Shown piece after piece: positions 57,089-64,000 of a stretch of DNA of 64,000 nucleotides. How positions within the stretch are numbered: the stretch's first letter is position 1; each line of letters starts with the position of its first letter. This DNA comes from Sabethes cyaneus (lineage: Eukaryota > Arthropoda > Insecta > Diptera > Culicidae), in the NCBI RefSeq assembly GCF_943734655.1, contig NC_071354.1, forward strand, positions 80,289,822 through 80,353,821, read 5' to 3'. Both the position numbers and the translations under genes were made by a program. The notes below the pieces were generated by a model that did no database searches, was not told the DNA's origin, and saw only the letters and a program-made list of their open reading frames with translations.

Positions 57089-60000
57089 ATGGAAGGGCAA
57101 GGAAAGAAAGGTGAGTCATTCAAAATGAAAATTTCCAAAATTTCAGCGAAAATAGTGAAATAACAATAAAAAACTGGACCTTAGCACAGTCTCCAACTTG
57201 AATTTGTCGGAAAATAAAATATTTTATTTCAAATCCAATAATTTAAGGTTCAAGCACGAATCACGGATTTCTGGAAATTCGAAAGCAATTTTTATGCTCA
57301 AAACAACATAATTTATCATTGTATACCTACTTGCAGATGATTCTTGGTGCAATAAAAAATTTCGTGAACATATATTTTGTTTTGAGCATGAAAACTGCTT
57401 CTAACATTTCATAAATCAGTGATTCGTGTATGATCTTTAATAGTTGATTAAACACTATATTTTGAATCCGCGTTTCGCAAACTTTCAGGGCGTAAAAAAA
57501 ATAAACCCGGCGATAATGCGCCGGCTAGTTCCGGATCCAGCGGTCAGCAGACTCCTGCTGAAACTTCTGCACAACCATTCAGTCAGGAAGGAGGTGGAAA
57601 AGGCAAAAAGAAATATCCGCAGTCCGGATCCGGAGATGGTGGCGACGCACACCAAACTCCAGCACCTAAGTAAGTACATATCTAACTCATTCTTAGCAGG
57701 TATAGACTGGTAATTGCTGCCACTGCTATTTTTGTAATTTTATATTTTGGAAGAATAATGTGACTAAGTGTACGAAGAAAACATGATCGGAATGCATTGG
57801 AAACACATTGGAATTTATACACAATGAACAATGAATTCATACACAATGAATTTATAGTAAGGGTAAGCGGGGTAAGACCGCCCGCCTAAGCAAAACCTCC
57901 TGTATAAAAAAAAGTTGTAGCTCAATTTCTAATTTATCTGCTTTAAATGAACAATTGATCTATTACCTACATATAAAAAATAAAAACGTAAATATCTGTA
58001 ATGATTTTCTATTTTTTATTGCGATTTGGAAACACCTCCAAAAAATAGAGTATTTTTTCCATGCGGGGTGAAACACGCCCACTAACGGGGTAAAACCGCC
58101 ATAGCATATAACTTTAACAATATTCAACCGATTTGAATGAAACTGGTGGCATTGGATTCATGAATTTATCTAATTTAAACAAATTGAATCAGTTTGCTAT
58201 CAAACAATACATAGTTCCCCGAGATTCGCAAGTTCGAAAGAGTGTCCGGCAACCACTCGTATTGGAAGAATATCAGTAATATAGGTACCGACAGTCTTGA
58301 AATTGATACCGTGTAGTTTCCTTAGACAACAAGATGGATCGGGTTAGGCATCCTGGAGTCAATCTTTAAGGACTAGAGAGGATCTAAGATAAAATATAAC
58401 AATATGGGAATTAAAGTTCCTACAATTGATCCGGTAGGTCATTTTTTGACATTTAAAATTGTTCTGATTGATAAAGCAGATACATATTACTTTTCCATTG
58501 CTAAGATAATTTGCTATATTTTCATAAAAAATATGTTTATTCTATGTTATTTGTCCCAAGAGGGAGGAATTATTAAAAAAAGCTATATCCGAGAAAACAA
58601 GAAAATGTCCATAGCGCCCGCAGGGAAAATTGGCGATTTAGATTTTTCCAAACAGTCCACCAGCTATAAACTAAGCACATTTATATTGTCTTATGTAAAT
58701 CTGAGATCCTTTGGTCCAAACTATGCAATTATTTTAAAAATCTCCTTATCGCACTAGCATTATACACGACGGTCTTGCACCGTTCGTTGTGGGCGGTTTT
58801 ACCCCCAAATGACCGATTTACACATTTCACTATTTATTTCAACAAAACTGCATGAACAGTTACCTAATTTAGGTACTGTCGGATGAAGACAGGATCAGAG
58901 AAGCGATGTGGGTTGGATTTACTGAAAGTTTTAACGTTTTGAATAAAATAAACCCTAAGTTCTGCGGGAACAAAGTTATAAAAAACGAAACGATTATAAC
59001 GAAAAATCTATTTTTATTTATTTCTCCGATAGTTTATACGATATTGCTGTACAAGGTATTGTAAAATATTGCATACGCATTCAGTAATATGACTGTCATC
59101 AACATTTAACACCAATTTGAGCAAGGCCCTGTAAAACCATGGTGGGCGGTTTTACCCCGGCGGGCGTTGTTACCCCGTTTACCCTTACTACTATAACAGT
59201 TTTATTATCATTTTGTTTTTGTTTATTGACTATATATATAAAAATGAAATGCTGTTCGTGTGTCCGGTATAGACTCGCAAATCGCTCGACGGATTTTGAT
59301 GAAACTTGGAGGAATGTTGTTAGCATGGTTTGACATCCCTCCCTTCTTTAGAAGGGGGGGCTCTCATACAAATGGAACACAAATTTCTTCATAACTCGGG
59401 AACTAATCAAGCAAATGGAACCAAATTTGGCATGTGAAGGTTTTCGGAGGCAGATATTTTTTCTATAGTAAATTAAGACTTCTCCTTCCTTTAAGAGGGA
59501 GGGGCATCCATACAAATGAAACAAAAATTTCCTCATAACTTGACTATTAATCAAGCAAATGGAACCAAATTTGGCATGTGGGGGTTTCTAGAAACAGGAT
59601 TTTTTTCTATGGTTGTTTGAGACCCCTCCCCATCTATAAGGGGGGCTCCCATACAAATGAAACACAAATTTCTCTATAACTCGGGAACTAATCAAACAAA
59701 TGGAACCAAATTTGGCATGTGAAAGTTTTTGGAGGTAGAATTTTTTTTTCTATGGTAGATAGAGAAACTTCCTTCTTCTAATAGTGAGGGCTTCCATACA
59801 AATAAAACAATTTCCCTATATCTCGACTATTAATCACGCAAATGAATTTGGGGGTTACTAAAGGCAAAATTTTTTCTATGGCCTATTGAGATTCTTCTCA
59901 CTTCTGGAAGGGGGGAGGGCTCTCATACAAATTAAACAGAATGTTTTGCAATATTCAAAAAGTAATCGAACTCGCGAGTGCTGCCGTCCATACTAAAATA

Positions 60001-63000
60001 TAAGATAAATTTGGAACAAAATTGTTAAGAATAAATCGGTGAAGCCTAGATAATGGGTCAAATTAAATAAAAGTAAGATAATATTATACTTATTTTAAAT
60101 TGAAGAGAATATACATTGTTGAAATGAAAATATGAAGAAAATAGTGTTGAGATTACACTAAGTTTATGGTTTCTGACCAGTTTTCAACTGATTTCAATTG
60201 AACTGCACTGATATTTTATTAAGATTTTGCCAACATTACCATTTTAAGGGTTGGTAAAAAAACACAAATCGTTACGTTGGACTTGCTGCTCGAGTCACAA
60301 TTTAGGCATGATTTAGGAATATTTTGGGTTGTCAAAAAGAAAGCTCTTGGTTGCAAGATTACAATTAATCAATTCTTCAGGATTATGCAAGTACCCCCTT
60401 TTTAGAATGGCGTAGCAACGCGCGCTGGATCCTCTAGTATTAAATATATTTTGACATTGACATGAATTGCTTCGGGTATTATGCAGTGTATATATCACCT
60501 TTTAGCCTAACGTTAAAAATGATGTTTTTACATTCCCCATGAAGTGATTATTTTAACCCTTAAATGCGCAATGTTGGTTTAAAACAACATAGTGAAAAAC
60601 ATCTCCAGAGTAAATTATGTTTACCGCCTTTAGATAAGTAAGTTTTCTTTATAAATGATTTTTTTCAGCGTGCGCATTTAAGGGTTAACACTATCGCAAT
60701 ACAGTACATAATACCTCGGTAAAAAGCAAAAGCAACCATTGTTCAAAGGATTCAAAGCAACTTCGATATAACGTAATTTTTCAAAACCAATCAAAATAAC
60801 CTTCATTGTGGTAAGACCTCTCATTTCGCACAGTAGGAAAATTAACCGAGTGTTGGCAGCGCTCGCGATGCAACAACAGGTGCAAGGAGTTTGTTTAATT
60901 GAACATCTCTGCATAAAATAATAACAATCATATTGTTATTCATTGAGATTTAAAATTTAATAATACTTGTTCTTGCTGAATCAGGCAAAAAAAGCAACAA
61001 CAACAACAACAACAACAACAGCAACAGTCGTCAATTGCGACGCAAGCTTCTGCTGAACAACAAGCACCCTGTGCTCCGGGTGGCAGTGGCGATGGACAAC
61101 AAATTGCGTCAAAAGACCAGGGGAAGAAAGATTGGAAGTAAGTGACCGGCTTAGCCTGTTCAGATTTGCTCTGCTTATTAAAAAGACGGATTTCAGGCCA
61201 ACTCGTCTCGTCTGCTGCCAGCCCCACCTTCACACAATTCAATAAAACTTTGTATGTGTAAAAAGCTCATGCAAATAAGCATTTTTGCCTGCTTAGTTTT
61301 CCCAAAATTGATCCAGGCTCACTTTTGGAAATGGCTCAATTTACTTCTTTTTTTTTTATAAAAAGTATAATTCGAAAATCACCCAGTTAGCTTCGAGGTA
61401 CGATGCTGGTATAATAAGCAAGAGTCGTCGTATGTTCGAATCTCGGCTAGGCGGTGCTTGCTAGATAGAGTCAGTAGGACCATTGCATTAGCCCCGTAAT
61501 TGTCATGTACTCTAACAACCGGCTGCGAATCCGTCGTTAAAGAAGGCTCAAGCCTTAAAAGGCGTTTAGGCCCAAAGCTTTGCTTGTTATAACTTGAAAA
61601 TTATAAAACCTACAAATAAATATTCTCTTTTCCAAGTCACTTATAGATCATTTTTGGTAGGTCATATAATTTTCAAGCTATATTTTGTTATTAAAAAAAA
61701 GAAAGATAATTAAACCCTTCCCTAAGTTAGTCTGGACCAATTTTTAAAAAACTAAGTATGAAAAGTATGGAAAAACTAAGTAATGCTTATTTACATGAAC
61801 TCTCGCGTCACTTTTGATTTCGTCCAATGTAACAATTCCACCATATTGAGAAAAACGAGATCGAAGTTCTTCGAATTGAACATTAAATTGTTTCAAAATG
61901 AAATAATTTTCAGTGTTTTACTCAACGTGGTTGTTGAATAATAACATTCAATATTTAACGGAGATTTTAAAAATCTAATTAAAACCAAGCAGTTTTGGTT
62001 TATTATGGAAAAAGTTACATTGGACTGTTTACCATCTCATGCTGTACTTTGGACGTTTTTATTTTTCCAGGCTATTGCACATAAATTAAGCGAGGTCACC
62101 GTAAAATACGTGCGTTGCCGTGCTACGCTATTTTCGAGGCTATTTTTCAATATTAGGCCGCTTGTTTCACTTAAAATGCATAAATAATGCGAAAAAAAAC
62201 TTTCACTTGCTAAACGTCCAATGTACAGATTGGGTTTGTTTTGATTTTTTTTGCACTTTGGACATCAGATGAGAGCGACCGAAGTAACAGTCAGTCATCC
62301 GTAATTCGAATGTGCACATTGGACATTTTGATAATGCTAATTTTTTAACCTCAAAATAGTTCTATTTGGGCAGGTGTTTTTGTATAACATAGAGTTTAAA
62401 AAGAGCAATAATTTGTTGTGATAAACCGGATTTGTTTACATTTGTTACATTGGACGAAATGAAAAGTGACGCGAGAACTCTTTGCACACACAAGGTTTCA
62501 TTGGATTCTGAGAGGGTCATGCCAGTTGGCGAGTCGATTCAAGCGGTCGAGTTGGCGCAAAATCCGACAGTATAATAATGCAGATATATCAAGACAGCTT
62601 TTTGATAGGTGGTGGCGGTAATCTTGGTTGTGGTAGTAGTATTGATGTACAATTTTAGCAATTTATCTTTACTAAATTTTCCTCAGTTCAACTGATTGAA
62701 TTGTAGTACCTATCGAGGCATTCCTTTGCTCAATTATACAAACAAAGTGCTCTCCCGTATCGTATGCATCAGTTTGAAACCGCAAGCGACGACTACTAAG
62801 CTAATTTTTAAAATTTACGCTCTATAATGGTTCACACGACCTGTCGATATTATATGTACAAATGAAAAAATTAACTCTGCAACAGATGCCAGACAAATGC
62901 CGGGCGTACAACCTGTAGACTCGTCATCTGTTTGTGAATTGCAAGGTAGCGTGCAATTCAATTAAACGAAATATGCTTTGGCAGATAGTGTTTTACAGTG

Positions 63001-64000
63001 TGAGGCCTCACATGCGTTCTCAATCCTTGCTCTTGAAGGTGTAATACGAACCTTTTTTTTTGTTTCTTTTTTTTAATTTTTTCTATTTGCCATACAGACA
63101 AAAGAAACAGCAGGACCAACAGCAGCAGGGACACCAGCAGCAAGGACAGCAGCCCGATGCTTCAACTAGTGCTCAACAGCCGAAGTTATCCTATAAGTAA
63201 GTATCACGTACCAGTGAAAGTTTTTTTCAGTTCTTAACGAAAGCATTGGTTTCGATTTTTCCGGGACATAACTTGTACTCTCCTTTTTCTTCTTTAAAAA
63301 ATAGTTTAGTGGGTCATTTACCTGCTACAAAATTTATTTCTAATCACGGAATTAGTCTTTCTTAAAAATTTGATCATCGAGATTGTCCTGTGGCCTGTTA
63401 TAATTATTGCAAATAACACACTTATTTGAATATAATGCTTTTTTATTACGAGTAAAAATGCGAATTTCAAGGCTTCGAGAAACAGTTAAATTTATTACAT
63501 ACGTTGCGTTATATGTATTAGGCAAAAAAAGCAGCAACAGCAACAGGCGCCTCCGTCAATGCCGACGCCCAGCTCTAGTGGACAAACTCCATCTGAAGAA
63601 AGTGGTGCTGGCGATGGGCAACAATCTGCACCAAAAGACACAGCGAAGAAAGATTCTAAGTAAGTAACCAGCTGAGTACGCGTTAAAAGCTTATTGCTGG
63701 ATACGATGATATTGCAACTGATTTGCTTTAAACTAAATTAAAATATTTTGGAAAAAAAGAGATTGCCAAAAAAGTGATTTAGTTGTTGAGTTCAAATAAC
63801 ACTTTTATGTTTCATAGATTATAACTATATATTATAGCTATAACTGAAATTGCCAAATTAAGCTTATACAATCGAAAATATTTCAAAATGCTATTCCATC
63901 TCTTAAGGCGGATCTATTATATGCAAGGGAAATATTATTTACAGTTGTTATATTGTTTTTTATGCTAAAATAGGCAAAAGTTTTCTATGCTGAAACAAGA
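57089..64000 (+). CDS. AGO2: Probable Argonaute-2, glutamine-rich N-terminal exons (5' part only)
   Basis: Six exons join in frame: 57089-57110 (ATG), 57489-57669, 60985-61137, 63098-63196, 63522-63659 and 63974 onward past the window end; about 206 residues are visible. The start MEGQGKKG, then RKKNKPGDNAPASSG, is followed by Gln-rich stretches (KQKK then a run of 11 Gln; DQQQQGHQQQGQQ; KQKKQQQQQ) mixed with SGDGQQ and KKD segments. A short Lys/Gly-rich start followed by poly-Gln repeats is the pattern of insect AGO2, the siRNA slicer of RISC in antiviral RNAi; the PAZ, MID and PIWI domains would lie beyond 64000. Exons 3 to 5 begin with the same phase and a KQKK motif, and 3 and 5 are related in sequence. 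ATGG in AAAGAAAATGG is a good start context; a possible acceptor TTTTACAG just upstream suggests a 5' leader exon. Other Q-rich nuclear or RNA-binding proteins are not excluded. Confidence 0.65.
57857..59188. mobile_element. TA-flanked element with reiterated GGGGTAAAACCGCC motif, 1332 bp
   Basis: Ends GTAAGGGTAAGCGGGGTAAG and, inverted, GTAAGGGTAAACGGGGTAAC; TA at 57855-57856 and 59189-59190. GGGGTAAAACCGCC-like text recurs at 57869, 58088 and, inverted, 58792 and 59144. The 117-codon frame inside (58404-58757) has no recognisable domain. It lies in intron 2 of the AGO2-like gene. Confidence 0.88.
59231..59945 (-). repeat. Tandem array, same family as 25494-28230, opposite orientation
   Basis: Five units, with CTCYCATACAAATGRAAC phrases near 59357, 59508, 59650, 59790 and 59917, each with CGGGAACTAATCAAGCAAAT and GGAACCAAATTTGGCATGTG. 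It starts with TATATATATAAAAATGAAAT and a CTCGCAAATCGCTCGACGG segment. Lies in intron 2 of the AGO2-like gene. Confidence 0.85.
59946..60556. other. AGO2-like intron 2 sequence, no further feature seen
   Basis: AT-rich DNA without recognisable repeat ends. Confidence 0.35.
60557..60684. mobile_element. TTAA-flanked MITE (piggyBac-like), 128 bp
   Basis: CCCTTAAATGCGCA at the left and its exact inverse at the right, with TTAA directly outside both (60553-60556 and 60685-60688). The TTAA target and CC-starting TIR are the piggyBac pattern. Confidence 0.8.
61378..61585 (+). mobile_element. tRNA-derived SINE, most complete copy
   Basis: The tRNA-like head has GTTAGCTTCGAGGTACGATG near the A-box position and TGTTCGAATCTCG as a B box. 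It continues with GGTGCTTGCTAGATAGAGTC, CCCCGTAATTGTCATGTACT, CTAACAACCGGCTGCGAATC and CGTCGTTAAAGAAGG. Copies at 35990-36180 and 9040-9130 are in the opposite orientation. Lies in intron 3 of the AGO2-like gene. Confidence 0.75.
61802..62475. mobile_element. Element with reiterated TACATTGGAC motif, 674 bp, AACT flanks
   Basis: TIRs CTCGCGTCACTTTTGATTTC and, inverted, CTCGCGTCACTTTTCATTTC, both followed inward by GTCCAATGTAACAA. AACT flanks both sides (61798-61801 and 62476-62479). The WACWTTGGAC motif recurs at least six times inside, in both orientations (near 62013, 62046, 62212, 62255, 62312 and 62447). Lies in intron 3 of the AGO2-like gene. Confidence 0.8.

Noticed and set aside
58404..58757. 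117-codon frame inside the 57857-59188 element
   Set aside because: Hydrophobic, AT-driven sequence with no domain and no splice context; it lies within a non-autonomous transposon.

Overview
This window looks like a stretch of mosquito nuclear genome, most like Aedes or another culicid (inference). It is AT-rich, has long introns, and is packed with nested MITEs and other short terminal-inverted-repeat (TIR) elements, decayed Tc1/mariner copies, LINE fragments and tRNA-derived SINEs. The host genes are insect-type: an i-type lysozyme (destabilase), an MCM-binding protein, a RING-finger protein and the glutamine-rich N-terminus of what is probably Argonaute-2.

Host genes in order. (1) + strand 13290-16154: the last five coding exons of a RING-HC finger gene; its 5' exons lie in a more distant part of the window or outside it. 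(2) - strand 29262-29334: a tRNA-Phe(GAA). (3) - strand 29599-42079: a complete four-exon i-type lysozyme gene. A signal-peptide exon at 42 kb is separated from three exons near 30 kb by an 11.4 kb intron, and all three junctions keep frame. (4) - strand 48727-50665: a complete three-exon MCMBP gene of 602 residues, with an E2F-like site about 270 bp upstream. (5) + strand 57089 to the window end: the first six coding exons of a probable AGO2 gene, whose Q-rich internal exons are all in the same phase and partly duplicated. A decayed S-adenosylmethionine synthase fragment lies at 52607-52830.

Most of the rest is transposable-element material, much of it with clear target-site duplications (TSDs). 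0-13 kb holds MITEs, a LINE fragment and two Tc1/mariner remnants. 17-23 kb holds two DD37E mariner relics, several TA-flanked MITEs and hAT-type MITEs. 24.5-29 kb holds a 5'-truncated LINE with a 12-bp TSD, then a tandem repeat array split by a TA element that is itself split by a pogo-like MITE. The lysozyme intron (30.6-42 kb) holds a P-like element with 7-bp TSDs, a long-TIR element and a four-deep nest at 37.2-41.2 kb inside a TTAA-flanked element. 43.4-48.2 kb holds a decayed LINE and a 2.2 kb element with 180-bp TIRs. 53-56.7 kb holds a second P-like element, a near-perfect palindrome and nested hAT MITEs with exact 8-bp TSDs. The AGO2 introns carry a TA element, a second tandem array, a TTAA MITE, a SINE and an AACT-flanked element.

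The most unusual signals are a group of TA-flanked elements that differ in sequence but each repeat their own terminal motif internally, a P-like element with an open 67-codon frame, an exon-like frame inside a TA element, a palindrome carrying the hammerhead-ribozyme core, and the duplicated symmetric exons of the AGO2 N-terminus.
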